In this document: positions 10,636-24,512 of the stretch, piece by piece | How the letters are laid out: each line of letters begins with the position of its first letter | Numbering within the stretch: position 1 is the stretch's first letter | Source: Odontesthes bonariensis | Lineage: Eukaryota; Chordata; Actinopteri; Atheriniformes; Atherinopsidae | Assembly (NCBI RefSeq): GCF_027942865.1 | Contig: NC_134508.1 | Coordinates: 32,609,466-32,673,465, forward strand | DNA: 64,000 bases | Direction of reading: 5' to 3' | The notes under the pieces: generated by a model | The model's input: the letters and a program-made list of their open reading frames with translations, nothing else | Databases searched by the model: none | Told to the model about the DNA's origin: nothing | Made by a program: the position numbers and the translations under genes

Positions 10636-11334
10636 GGTGGTGTTGTACTGGATTTTACATTAGAATAAGTTGTAAATACTTTTCCCCTCTCATCCTTGTA
10701 AAAGGGTAGAAACAAAAAGTAATGTAGTACACGACTGCTTTTGAAATGAATTGGTGTACATTTGATTTATGGCAGGGCATTTGTATTAATTTTCATTAGA
10801 TTTTATTTCAATAACTAATGTTCCAAAAGGGTCACTTAGACTTGTGATGACAGCTAACTGACTCGTGTGACGCTTAAGTGTTACATGACTCACAGCGCTG
10901 CACAGTGATAAAACAGTTATATGTTCTTCTGTATGCCATTACTATTTTTTGTTCTTGTAAAACTTGACCTAAAGACTCTCATGTTAAAAGGTCTTAACCT
11001 CCTCATTGGACAGGGATTTAATGTAGGTGTGGTTTCACTGGAGCAATTAGTAATATTGTCATTTAACGTTGTAGCTGAACATGGGTTTTGAGAAGATATG
11101 AGGTAAGTCTTGCTTCAGTACTCCGTCAGTCCAGATAAACATTATGCCTTTTTTTTGCCTTTAATTTACATGACAAATCTAATACAATATTTCTGTTTAC
11201 TGATTTTTCATTGTCCCAATTGTGGTACCATAAAATGGCAAATACATGTTTTCTTTGTGCTTTTGGATATTTCAGTTACTTTGTAGATCATGGTTGATTT
11301 CCAGTTTTCTAATGAAAAGAAAACCCATCACATG

Positions 11335-11421
11335 TTTGGTTTGATTTTATTATGTAAAGCACTTTGTGCTGCTTTTTAGAATGAAAAGTGCTATATAAAT
11401 AAAGTTTGATTTGATTTGATG
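11335..11421 (+). repeat. 3' tail of an L2-type LINE or dependent SINE
   Basis: It reads GTAAAGCACTTTGTGCTGC then AAAAGTGCTATATAAATAAAG and ends in a short TTTGA tandem. An AAGTGCTATATAAATAAA hairpin end with a short tandem tail is the usual 3' terminus of L2/CR1-type fish retroposons. No coding part is attached. Confidence 0.6.
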
Positions 11422-14400
11422 TTTGCATTTGTGAATGTTTCTTTAGGTATTGGCCATGTAATTATTGGAAGTTTTATATAAACACTTGTTGCAGTCTGGC
11501 TTTCAAACATCTCATGTACGTTGCTTCAAAGTATCCAACCTTAAAGTAAATGTTTTCTAAACCCTGAGAGTATGGAACCTCTTTGTAACAGTTTTGTTGA
11601 TTGTTACTTCACTTCATACTGAATTTTTACAGTGTGTTTTTCTGATGTTTCCCCTAAAAATGAAAGCTGCTATCTTGGAAGGTGTTTTATTTTTAAGCAG
11701 CAATATTGTATATTGAGCAATATTGGCTCTTGCTGCATTTGAAAATAGATTACACAACGGTAAAAGAAAAACTGTCTGCACTTCTTGGCAGGAGGTTCTA
11801 TGCATTAAAGTCCTTCCAGTGAATAACTTTGCTGCCTTAGGTCAATACATGTAGAGTGTAATGATTGACTGTGGCTCTCGTGTGTTTTAATGAATTGTGA
11901 CTTCTGAAGGAGGCGACATTGTGGACAAAATAGTTGTCAATACACCCAGAACATCTTCTTCAGCCACTCAGGCATTTCAAAGATTTGAGCTGCCGGGGTG
12001 GTTTTAGTAGTGTTGCTTAAAAAGGAAAAAGATGCTTTTACAAATAACCAGTATAAAGGCAGGAAATATGATATTTGAGAAGTCGGTTCACCAGCACAGG
12101 GAAAAAATATCAAAGTCTGGACTTTGTTTTGCTATTTTTCCTTATATACTTTACTGTTTAACACCATATGAAGCTCAGAAATATGTAAGGGATACCACTG
12201 ACATAAGATATATGATGGGTTAATGTTTCTTTTATGTAATGAAATCTCGTAAGTGTGCAGTACTGCATCCTTTGACACTGCATTCCCCTTTTCATACCAA
12301 CTTGAAATACAGTCTTTCAAAGAGAAGTTGGTAGAGAAGACCCTGAAGGTACTGCATAACACACAACCAGAAGACACAACCAGAATAAACCAAATGTCTA
12401 AGTAGTACGTGACATGTTTCAGTGAATCCTCTGTCCACTGCAGATGAGTGCACCACTGACCACCACTGAAATGGTATCTGGTAGCTTCTCAAATGTCCTG
12501 CATTTTCCGCACGTCACTGATTGCAGCTGAGCATACAAGACCGAAGGCAGCTTCAGCACCGTAAATCACACAAAACTGGGCCTGATGACAAGGTCTTTTG
12601 GTGTCAAATGAGCTCTTATGGTGCTACATGATCTTCCAAAGTAGATTTGCTCATGTGTTCAATTTCTGTAAGAGGGCTGACAAGTTGGTGCATTTATCTT
12701 TCAAAACAGGAAGAAGTAAGAAATGTTTAGCCTTAAAGCATCACATGTGCATTTTGTCTTCTCTCTTTGTTTCCTTGAAATCTGTCATTTACATTAAAGA
12801 CAGTCATGGAAAAACACACATTAGTATGTGCACAAGTTAAATGAGTGGACAGATAGGAAAGCATCAACTGCTGCTCTGCCGAGTTCTTGCTTGCAAAAAA
12901 AATTGATCTGCTGCCAAACAACAACTCCCTCTCTCCTTGCAGGTCCTTGAATCTCAGGTTACATATTGATTTGATACCTCCATCTAAAGTTAGTCATCAC
13001 CTGACAACCTCACAGCTCTGACCATACTGCTATGATCCAGCGTCCCAGATTTAAAACTGAAATTCAAACTGAGAACCCTACATGCCTTGTAAAGGCGATT
13101 TTATGCACCAATACCAAATCTGTGTCCTACATGCAACTAAATCCTGTGCAACATTTAACCTATACATTATACATTCTGACATATTCTGTAATTGGAGGAA
13201 CTGAGATGGGATAGCACGTAAAAATTCTATCTTCTGTAATTAACAATATTGCTTCTATCATACAGCAAACTCAGGTCTCTGGAGAGGAAAATCCAAGCCT
13301 GTGAGTGCTGTAATCACATGTTTTTTTTTACTTCATCTCTGTGCACCTGTTAACAAAGAACTGTATTCTCTCTGATTGGATTTCTCTTCATGACGTTAGC
13401 AGGTGAGAACAGAAAATACTTTGATGTAATCAACCTTTCATCTCCTCTCTGCTCAGTATATTTTCTCATCCAGCCTTCATTTTGAGGGCCACCTACCTGC
13501 TCTCAGTCCTCAGTGCTCTCAGCTCTCTTCCCTGTCAGACAGCAGTCTGGTCACACTATGCCTTCCCTTAATTTTTTCAATGTAATAGATCCTTCCAGCA
13601 GCGTGCAAGTCAGTGCTTGATGCTCCTCTACCGCTCAGACCCAATGACTGCCAAAAGCTTTTTCGTATTGGTGATGACATTGGAGGTTGAGTGGGCGGTG
13701 GAGCAGGGGAGGTGACTATGACGGGTGGGTCAGAGAGCAGGTTAAATACTTCTTAAAAGATCATTTGTTCTCATAAACTGGATGAATTGACACAAAGGAG
13801 GATGACGTTATGTTCTTTACAGTCTTAGATACAGGCTTGAACGAGTTCAGAAGTTCAGGACTAGAGCAGCAATGACCTCCTGGACAAGATTACATGCGCT
13901 ATAAATGTTATTGAAGTGTAACGTAATGATACTTGAAATGGATCTTAATGAAAATAAAGAAGAAAGACTGTCTTTTGTTGTTTGCTTACAATATATACAA
14001 ATTACATTTGGCAAGTAAAACAGTGCACATAATTAGCATCCCTCTGATGATAAGGTCACACTGTTCAGCACACTACAAACTACACTGGATTCAAGTTCTA
14101 AAGAAGAATACAAATATCAATATTAGAAGTGATCAACTCTTGATGACTCGGACAAAGTCATTTCCAACCTGCCAACTTTAATTAACAAAGTAAAGAATTT
14201 CTAAGTGGCCAGTATTGATCTGACAAACGGGAGTGGAAATGATAATTATAATGTTAATATGGGGAATTTTCATGTAATGGGCAAAGGGCTTTTTTTTGAG
14301 AAAATTTCTAGCACTCTCACTCTACACTCTCCAGTACTGCAGTTGCATGTCTTATCCAGAGCTGTATTATTTTAGAACAAAGAAAAAGTTGGCAACCACT

Positions 14401-15612
14401 GCACAGAGGCTTAAATAAAGTAGCACTGTAGGTGTGCCACATTGTCCCCCTCCCATCTAGTGCAGAACCAGAATGCAGGCAGCTGTAAGTTTATGAAGAC
14501 CTGAAACCTGATCAAGAGTATTTACAAGAAAACATCGTTACCAGAAATGCACATGTAATAAAAGATGCTATGAAAAGCACAGATCCAAAGACAGTACATC
14601 TTGATCCCTGCGGATTCTGACACAAAATGGCAACGTTAGTTGCATTATGCAGTATGCTGTATCTATAGTGTGTGTGCGTGCTATTTATTTTTCACTTTTC
14701 AGATTTAGCTCCCTGATATCATGAACATTTGCAGATTTTGTATTTGTATTCTGATAACTTTTGGCAAAACTAGCCCCAATTTTTCCCAAACATATTTCAA
14801 AATGCAGATACAGTATGGCAGACCACCCTGAAATGTGTTTTTTTAACTACATACCAGTCTTACTATGTGGCCAAAACCTTAACGAGCTTTCCAATAAACT
14901 TTGACTGCAGCACACAACAACAACCATAAATCTGACATTCTGTACTTAAAGAATTCTGCCTACAAGTGTCATATTCAAGGATACGGTCATAGGTCAGTCA
15001 CTATTCAAGATGTATACGTGGCAGAAATATGGATCAAAGAAAAACATTTACAATGAATGTAAGAATGAATAGTTTTAGTTTAATTTAACCTATTTTTCTT
15101 CATATTTTGTTAGAATAACAAATCTTTCAAGCATATAATGTTTTAGAATATACATTTTCACCTTCTTCACTTACACGCAACAAGACACCACAGGCATCTG
15201 GTTAACGGCTGAGTTTATCTTTGCAGTCTCGTCAGGTCATGGTCTGGCAATGCTTGACAAAGATTTTAAAACCTGTTGTGCACTATTTTTGGACAACTGT
15301 GATCTGGTTTGACCACAGATATTGTTCAGTAGTCTTAATATGATCAGATGCAGAGATGTTAAAAAAGAGTTTAGTCTGTCAACAGTGGGAGTTTTGCCTT
15401 TTTTTTTTCTTTTAAAATCTTTTCTTTTCTTTTTTCCAAGAAAAGCAACTGCAAATGATATACCTGTTGGGTTTGCCTGTGGTGCATTTCTCTTAACTTT
15501 ATTTTGTACTTAAGCAGAAGACAGAGGCCATGGAGGCCAGCAGTATTCTATTACAGGCTTAAGTTGCAAATTCAAAAATATTCTGAAGGAAAACAAGTTA
15601 CATAAGCTGTTG
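11422..15612. other. intergenic, no gene recognised
   Basis: About 4.2 kb of AT-rich sequence with only short unconvincing open frames. No exon chain, RNA gene or repeat family is recognised. Confidence 0.5.
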
Positions 15613-15639
15613 ATATATATATATATATATATATATATA
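15613..15639. repeat. (TA)n microsatellite
   Basis: About 13 uninterrupted AT dinucleotides. Confidence 0.95.
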
Positions 15640-15829
15640 GAGTGTTTTTTTTATTAAATGAATCAATATAATCTCAAATTATTGTTCAGTTTTGGTGAAT
15701 TTAAGTTTTTATGTTTTTGCTACTAGCATGAGCCTATGAGTCAAGCTAATCTTGTTTAGCATATTTAAAACGTAAAAAGAAAAGCAGCCCCAAAAATGGA
15801 ACCACAAAGTAAAAATAGCACAACATTAA

Positions 15830-16100
15830 AGGTAATATAAAATAATAGCAATAAAATGATTAAAACAATAAATATTATGCAAAAGATATTAGGATGTTTT
15901 AAAACTGCAGGGATGGTGACATTCTCAACATGGATTAAAGAGAGTCTTTTAAGAAGTATTTACGGTGTTAATGAGTGGGGGCAGCTCTAATGTGGGGTGG
16001 TAGAGACTGTTCAATAGTTTGGGGGCAGCTACTTCAAGGCACCATCACATCTAGCTTTAAGCCTAGATTTATCCACAACCAGGAAGAACTGGCTGGTAAC
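15830..16100. repeat. degraded fish retroposon fragment
   Basis: An A-rich lead (repeated aataaaa blocks) is followed by GTTTGGGGGCAGCTACTTCA and TAAGCCTAGATTTATCCACA. These phrases resemble a common fish interspersed repeat with a 'ttccacagtttgggggcagc' core. The copy is too degraded for family assignment. Confidence 0.4.
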
Positions 16101-19100
16101 AAATAATACAATGACTCACATAACCCTTAAAAAGAATTACAGCCATTTGTCTGTGTGCCTTCACATGGCACGTGTGCAGTTTCCACAACATAGGACAGGG
16201 TACAAAAAAATGATAGCATTGACAGAACATAAACTCTCTTAGTTAGTCAACTGATCAAAGGATATTAAACCATTAAGGAAGATGACATTTCAGCTCATTT
16301 TACCCATCCGTGCCAGATTTATGACATCACCTTTGATGAATGCCCTCATCACATTGTGAACACAGACTCAGAGGTCCCACTCCTTATTGTTTGTTGCATA
16401 AAAATACTTGCAGTAACCCATCCAGACACTACATCCTTGTCCAAATTTACTTCCTTGTGTTGCTGTTTACTATTTTCCCAACTGATGCGTTCTGGTATAC
16501 AATGAAAAATTATTATCTAGTACTCTTCAAATACCACAGTCCAATTCCATCTGGCTCTTTACAAGCATCAGTTTCTAATAGTCTGTCTCACTATTAAGTC
16601 GACCTTCTCTTGCCTCCCTTCAAAACGTTTTACCATCCACATACCTGCTCTTTGCCCTTTCGGTCTGCTCCCTCCAGCAGTGTCTTATCTTGGTTCTTCG
16701 TTTAAATCCTTCTCTGTCAGTGTAGTACTTTACAGCTATATTACTGCCAATTGAAAGAGGTAGACTTTCTAATTTGTCTGTGACACCACTGTGTTATTAG
16801 TGCAGATCTTTTTGCCAATTGTTTTCGAAAACATTAATCAAAGAATGAGTCCATCATTTATTAAAACCTGTTCAACTTCAGAGGTTACCGAGGTATAAGT
16901 GAAGATCACAAACTGTCCTTCTGAGTGGCAGCACTATTTTTTTTATCGAGATCATTTTAATAGTGTCATAATCTGTGACATTTTTATCAAGCGGACATAA
17001 TGTTTTGGAGTTTCAGGGAGAGCACCATGCGATCAGAGATGATGCCCCCAGTCCTTATAAGAGGTGAGCGGCTGATGAGGTCCTACTATGATTCTGATTT
17101 ACTGCTCTGCTAGCTTTACTGTGCTGATACATCTGCTCAGGACTCAGCCCGCCGACGCACACGTATAAATCAGGAGATATTTTTGATTCCCCTGGTTGTT
17201 AAAGTAGATATGCCGCTCTTCTCTAACTGTGCATGTGCTACGTTTATACTAATACTTAGTTGAAAGTGTTGCACAGGTTACTCAGTATTTTTCCGAAGCT
17301 TTTTTTAATTTCCTTGGCACACATGTACTGTAAATAAGTTATTTACAGGTTTTAGGGCAACAAGGGGAAAAAAATATGTCTGGCTCCAATGCATTGTTAA
17401 GATATGGCCTCCATCTGACCTCTGAACCAATGAATAACACTTTCTACATTTTTGAACCACACACATATTCATCCAGCGAGGAAGGGGAAACAGCTAATCT
17501 TCTTACTTTTGCTCGAAAATAATGGAATGCTTGCTTTTCACCCTTCTCTGATTGTAAAGTGGTGCTCATCATGTCCTCGTCATGCACCCAACAGTGTGGA
17601 AAACTCAATTCGGGGAATATTACGCTTTCAAAGGATTACTTTACTGAACATGTACTGTAAGAGACACTGACCAGAGACATCCTCTTAATAAAATTCTTAT
17701 AATACTCAGAAAACCCTGTATTTGCGTTCAGTGTATTATATGATGTTACGTCTGACAGTAAACAAGATGATCACATGGTTTTAGTTACCATTTTGATGTG
17801 TAAACTCCAAGTGTAGTCAGCCTTATATTGGATAATGACTGTGATCAGTGATGCAGTACGGAACATGATGTTCAGTCCTAAATGGATGTGAAGCTATGGT
17901 ATTGAGTAGAAGGCTTGTCCTTTTTTTCCTCTGGTAGTAAAATAAAACTGACAGTTTTGATAGAGGGACTCGGATCCTTTCCTTGGCAGGAATAAATAAA
18001 AAAACAAACATGTTCTCCTAACACCAGTACAAGACATTCTGGGGCATTATCAAATTTTACAAGTACCAAAAAGGAAAATGCACAGTAGTTAGAAAGGCTT
18101 TTTTTTTTTGTGGTGCATATTCCCTCTCAACATCATATTTCAAAAAGGTCGTATCATGTTGTTTTGCATTTTCACTATCCTTCTGTGTGTTATGTAGTTG
18201 TTAGCCCACATAAGAGGTACTTGCACAACTAAGGAAGTTATTCTCTTTCACTGAAGACACTGCTCCTGAACTGCCTGAAACACCTGGTTTCACAACCAGG
18301 CTATTCTTCCTTTGCTTGATGAGATCACCATGAAACCCAAAAAAAGCTTGAAACAGAGAATGAGCAGCTCTCTTGTACGTCATCATTATTAAGCAGTCAG
18401 CTGATCAATCAAAGCAGACTGAGGGTTTTGGGAAAAGCGCCTTAAAGAGCCAGGAGCTAAAAATGAGCATGTAAGATGAAAGTCTTAGCTTGAAAATGAG
18501 CTAAATGAGGGCTCTTTGAAATATGTTTTTGATAGAAAATGCAACTTCTGATTAAAGGCTGCCTGAAAGTGATTCTCCTTTTAGCAAAAGTAGTATGAAC
18601 AGCATAACGTGGTAATGCTTCCGTAAAGGTGTAAGTTCCTGAAGTAAATGTGCTTAATTCCTATTCTTACAATCTTGAAATCAGTATCATCTGTAAGATT
18701 CTAGATTTCTGTATGTTCAGTTTACATAAAATAAGGAATTGCTCTCTGCATTTATCTAACTGTGACTCTTTGTATCATGTATTCGACAGTGTGAATCATT
18801 CATCTTGGACAGAATGGTGTTGAGTTAAAATCTGAATTTCTGTTTGGCCCATACGTGACTCTGACAGGTTACAGTCAACTGATGGTTGAACCGATGTGAG
18901 TAGCACTCTGATATGAAGGACGATACCTTCTTCATGTGTGTTAATTAATAATATAGGAATTTGTAATGATCACATCCTGGTTTGTTGCCATTGCCAGAAT
19001 TGGAGCTGGTGTCAAGCTGTTAACACAGCACACTGAGCTGAAGTGTTTTTCACAGGTAAAGTTTAATGTTACCAAAATGATTTGGGTGTAAGTAAGGCTG

Positions 19101-19175
19101 AGGTAATTGGATATTATTTATAAGCTGACATGATGAGCTCAAAGCTGTACATGCTATGCTGTGAGATGTCTGTGT
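16101..19175. other. intergenic, no gene recognised
   Basis: About 3 kb of AT-rich sequence. Open frames of 60-85 codons at 16.3-18.4 kb lack splice context and family resemblance. Confidence 0.5.
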
Positions 19176-19550
19176 GATGTTTGCATCTTAAAGCTCTTCA
19201 TTGGCTACCAGTTTCCTCTAGGATAAATTTTAAAATTTTGGTTTTAACTTTCCGAGCATTGCATGGTCAGGCTCCACCCTATATCAAAGATCTGATCCAG
19301 TCTTACACCCCAGCTAGGGTTCTGAGGTCTGTGGATCAGAATCTTCTGATGGTGCCACGCACGCGTTTCCGGACCAGAGAAGACCGATCCTTCCAGGCTG
19401 TTGCTCCCAGGCTTTGGAACGATCTTCCGCTCTCTCTGCGCTCGATGGAGTCTGTTGACGCCTTCAAAAGGCAACTTAAGACCTTTTTATTTGTGACCCT
19501 GGTCAGTGAAAGGCGCTGTACAAATAAATTACTTACTTACTTACTTTGCA
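19176..19550 (+). mobile_element. 5'-truncated L2/CR1-type LINE (reverse transcriptase C-terminus)
   Basis: The open frame from 19181 encodes the C-terminal tail of a LINE polyprotein. Visible motifs are LHWLPVSSRINFKILVLTF, RALHGQAPPYIKDL, LLMVPRTRFRT, DRSFQAVAPRLWNDLPLSL and SVDAFKRQLKTFLF. This region lies after the reverse transcriptase catalytic core, so the copy is heavily 5'-truncated, as is usual for LINE insertions. The 3' end reads GGCGCTGTACAAATAAATTAC and then a (TTAC)n tail at about 19530-19548. The frame downstream of the tail is chance. It is a dead copy, not a host gene. Confidence 0.88.
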
Positions 19551-22500
19551 TGTTAAACATGACAGCTTTGGTTAATCCAGCACGTTTTAAATTTCAATTA
19601 GTCAACAGTCAAAATTCAATATTATGTACATGAATTAGCTTAGCCACAGTCCCACATGTAGGAAGTATCCATGTCAGAATGGTCTAATTGATCACAAGCA
19701 TAAGATCAAAGCTGATCCGCTGATAATGATGTGATGCTTCAGTTCTATTTTTTCATACATTTTTCACTTGAATGCTGCCTCATGTTGGTTCATACAGATG
19801 GATGTCACACTGACCAGCTGAGATGCTTCTTACAGTCTACAGGATTTTAAACTTGTATGAGATTCTTTGGGGTGTTCGGACATGAGTCATGATCCAAAGC
19901 TGTTTTAGCTTTGAGGGTGTCGAAGGTCGAGGCCAGCATGTCCCGTCTGGAATTCTCTGTTCACCACGTGGCTCGACTGCTAAAGGAGCTTTGGTTAACT
20001 CGGATGAGTCTTATTTTCAGAGATGGAATGATGTTCTTTTCTTTACTCTATGAAGTGCCTTTTTTCTTTAGATTGAATTTGCTTCTCTTTTCTACGTTAA
20101 CTTGCTTGGTAGCAGTTACGCTGTTTTATCCACTGACATTTATCTCCTCCTCACTGTCCCCTCATGGCAATAAACCCATAGCAGTTTCTGTCATGCAACT
20201 CTCGGGGCACTCATAAAGAAGCCACCTGTTGCTGGTGCATGCCGGGACACTTTAGTTGGGATACTGCAAGCTTGGCACTACTCATTTACTGCTCCCACAC
20301 AGTGTCATTTTCCTAGTGACATGATTCTAATTAACACAGCTAAATCTGCGCCTGACAGAAGGTGGATTTAACTCAGAAAAAGGGAAAGGCTGTGGATCAA
20401 AACAGTATATCTGTCCTCTACCTCTCCTACTCCTACTATGTGAATGTGGAGAAAAATTATAGTACTGGTACTGTTGGGCTACATTTATTTCCTTCAAGTG
20501 CCTCTGGTGGTTTTATGAATGATAACTAGAGCAAATGTTGAAGAAGTGAAACTGTTTTTAAAACAAAGAAAAGCTTTTTGTCATGATGCACAGATGGTCT
20601 GACTGAGATCACAATATCCTTCATATTTCACATCATGTTTCATCCATGACCTTCAACATCGCTTTGCCATAACAAAGTAGCATTTGTCAACTGAGTATAT
20701 GATTGCAAAGAGATTGTATTCATGTCTCATACTGAAATGATGGATTCAGTCCTTTTGGTTCCAAACATATTCCAAACAACAGTTCCAAACATACTCAGAA
20801 GTTATATTGGTTGGATGCTTTTACTGCTCAGCACTCAGTTGTCTTTCTGTGGATACTTTAGATTTAAATTCTCCATGGAGCTTTGTCTGTAAGCCCATTT
20901 GCACAGCCTTTGTAATGATGGCACATTTGCTGGAAATTATATATCTGAGATCCACCAACGCATCAATGTGGCTTGATAATGAAGCTAAACACTGATGTAG
21001 TTTTCTGAGGACCCACCGGCTCAGTCAAGAATGAAGTCAAATCCTAAACGTTTACTTTTTAAATTAGGACTTTTTATAGTTTTCCTCGTGTTATCACAAT
21101 ACTGACAGCCCATGCTTCCATGTATTTTATTTGTATTATCCACATGCCACCTCCTCCTGAAGATTGTAAAGCTCCTGCGACAGAATAAATTAACAATTAG
21201 AATTTACTTTGGAAAATCCACTGATATTCTTGTAAATTAATACATTTATGATCACAATCAAATGTAAGAAGCTTTGATTAGCAAGGTTTCACTCATTAAG
21301 ATTTCGAAAATGATCTTCATGTTCTACAATATCTAATCTTAAACACTGGGCGTATCGGTCTGATTCAGGGCATTGCTTATCATCCGATTGCTCTGCTATA
21401 AAGCACACGCTGCCTGACATTAAAGACCACCTACCAGAGTCGGTGTTGCAGTGGTTTGAAACGATGCTGGTATAACCTTTGAAAAAATGTTATATGTATC
21501 TAATTAGCCCACCTGCTCTGATAATCTAAAGAGTTTTTTAGCTGAATTAAACACTCACCTACAGTTTTTAAACAACCAGTAAGACTGTTTAATCTATTAA
21601 ACCAGTTTCCCCTTGTCCTACTCTGCCCAGGAGATGATGGATGATACTCTGCTACAAAGCACCTGACCCATTTCAACCTGATTCCTCTGCAACAGTAAAC
21701 AGAGCTGCCTTCCGACATTTGAGCCGCCTGCACACACTTAAATGAACGGCTTTTTCATTTTCCTTTCTTTGAGATACTGCAACAGAGGATGTTGCACAGT
21801 TTAAGAATCCTCAACATTTTGTTATGAATAAATCAACGTTGTGCTTTTTTCAGATGTGTGTTGGTATTCAATAACTCAAAGAAGTGTTGGAAGCATTCAC
21901 ACAAGCATCACAATTTCTAATGATTATTAATAAGATAGCTGGTGTCATTAATCACTCATTGAAGGCTATCACCTTCAGGTAAAAACACTGATCATACAGT
22001 GATGATGCTCCTTCATAAAAGAGCTGTAAATCAAGACTGAATTTTTTTTTCTGTATCAATAAAAACTTAATAAACTCTGAACCACTAAAAGTGTTGAGAT
22101 ATCTTTGTTTGTTCTCTTCATCCCATTCTTTGATGAATACAGATTATGTAGTGTTTGAAAAATAAAAACACTGGTTTTACTGCAGCTAGAAATCATCAGC
22201 ACTTTCCATGTCTCCATTGACGGGTGTTTTCTTACCAACAACCAAAGTTAGAACGATTTTTTTTCTTTCTCTCTGATATTATCTTGTGTTTATGTTATAG
22301 TTATTTGACAACCACACATGAATCTTACTTTCTACCTGAATGTAGTGCTACCTGTGCTTTTCTTCTTGACTAAAAACCTGTTCTGCCTTGTGATTTACTT
22401 TATCAACACCGGCTTGACAGGCAGCAGTTCTCTCTTCAAATTCATCCTGCTCTTTCATTCTAAATACTCGTCGGTACTGCTGGGTAGGTCACATTTGGTA

Positions 22501-24196
22501 TATATTTACACTCTATTAGGCAGAATCAAACAGACAAATTATAGATACAGTTGGCTGACAGAGAGGTACACAAATGAGCACAGAGAGAAAACACAACTAA
22601 AACAGAAGAATAAAGGGAATGATGTGATTAGATTAATTATTTTTTAACTTTGCTTTCTCACTAACCGCAGAACTGATCCGGCTGTTGATGCGGGTCAACA
22701 CATACTCAACGTTTAGAGAAGGTGGATTTTTCGATGACTTCTACACAACCTAAGACTAAACCTGAAGATAGTTCAGAACAGATATAAGATTCAATATTCA
22801 GAAAATGAATGATTTACTCTATCTTGAATATTCTCAGTCACTCGAACATGCAAAGTTGCACTCTATCAGCAGCAGATGAAGGCCAGAGACATTTTCTGGC
22901 GTCTGTGGCCTGTTTGTGGCCAGCAGGGTTTAAAATAGTTCCTTGGAAACTGATAGTCAGTGCTGAGCAGCAGTGAATATCACCCAGATCAGATTTCCAC
23001 TGAGTGTCGGGACGAAGATGAGACATAAAGGACCTTGTCACGATTGTGGAACTGACCGCATTATGGACCAACTGTTAAGAGAGTCATTTAAATTGACAAA
23101 TTTTGTTACTTCCAACCAAGATCTCATATTCGGAGAAACAAGCCTGGGCTTGATACTCAGGAAGGACTGTGTTGTGTTATATTTAGCTGGTTGTTGCCAC
23201 TAGATGGCATTGTTACACTTCATTGTGTTACACCACTCTCCAAGGACGAGCAAGGGAAGAGTTCAATAGATTAAGAAATGTTAAATTTAGAGATCATTTG
23301 GAGCACACCGAAAAATGTATAGACTTATATGGACTTACATTACGATGTGGTTTTGAAACTCTGCTCCCATTTTGTTGACACACTTGGTATGAAAATGAAG
23401 TATTGAAATTCACTCAGATGATAAGTTGTTTCTTGGAATATGTATATTCATAAAAAAAAAAACCAGAAATACTTCCATCACTTAATAGCTCTCTATTTCC
23501 TAGCAGGTGTTCAGTGGTGTTGTTGAAGGGAGAGACATAATTAAATTATAGCACTGAGGGAAGGCTTTTGTTTTCTTTTTGTTGTCTTCTGAGCTTTCAT
23601 CAAGTAGAAACCATCTCTTTTCTTTGTCATGTCAAGCAATTCTCATGTTGGAAACATGGATTCATGAATTGTGTTTGTATAAAGTGAAAAGATGGAGATT
23701 ACCAGCTGTCACCTTGAAGATAGAAATATATTCAGCACAGAGTCAAATGACCACACAGAACAAAGGCAATGATTTGAAGGGAAAATATTATGTATTAACT
23801 TCATGTCTGTTTATAATATATGGAATGTTATATTGCAATATATTCATATTATTAACTGCCAAAGTTTCAAATAATCGTGTAAAACATGAGTAATAATTAT
23901 CCTTGTGAGCTCAGGCTACGGAAATTTTTCAACCATTTTTCTACTTTGTACGAGCCACTGATTTCTGAAAAAGGTCATCTCCTCCAGGTCCTCCACACAT
24001 CAGTCTGTATTCCAGTGCATTTCCTTTTAATGGGGTATATAAAGTTCTATGTATGTACGGCTTGTGATGGAAAAGCTTAATCTAATCTTATGTCAGAAAA
24101 TAAGCGGGTAATGAGTGTAATATTCACTACACAGAAACATCCTTTCTATTGCTGCTGATGGCCTTATTTTCTAGATCTGTCATGGGCTCCAACAGG
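19551..24196. other. intergenic, no gene recognised
   Basis: About 4.6 kb without a supported gene. The one item of note is a CTCF-like motif at 23195-23210, listed separately. Confidence 0.5.
23195..23210 (+). promoter_or_regulatory. CTCF-like motif, forward orientation
   Basis: TTGCCACTAGATGGCATT contains CCACTAGATGGCA, a full match to the vertebrate CTCF core CCASYAGRKGGCR. A single 13-bp match is weak evidence of occupancy, and similar sites ride on fish repeats. Confidence 0.4.
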
Positions 24197-24512
24197 CCTC
24201 ACAGTGGTGTGGTGGATAGCGCTGTTGTCTCACATCAAGAGAGTTCCTGGTTCAAATTTCAGCAGGTGCCTTTCTGTGTGGAGTTTGCATGTTTTCCAAG
24301 TAAGTGTGTGGGTTCTCTGCAGATACTCTGGCGATCTCCCACAGTCCAAAAACATGCATTTTAGGTTAATTGGTGATTCTAAATTGATTCTTGGAGTGTG
24401 TGTGAGAGTGCATGTGTCTCATCTGTCTCTGTGTTGGCCACTGATGGACTGGCAACCTGTCCAGGGCATATCCCGCCTCTTGTTCGATGGCACCTGGGAC
24501 AGGAACCATGAA
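24197..24512 (+). repeat. tRNA-derived SINE-like repeat, near-complete copy
   Basis: The 5' part looks tRNA-derived: a GTGGTGTGGTGGATAGCGCT A-box-like segment, then TTCCTGGTTCAAATTTCAGC as a B-box-like segment. The body carries TGTGTGGAGTTTGCATGTTT, CACAGTCCAAAAACATGCAT, TTAGGTTAATTGGTGATTCT and GATGGACTGGCAACCTGTCC. These blocks occur together in a very common fish interspersed repeat. Open frames of 71 and 105 codons across it are incidental. Confidence 0.75.
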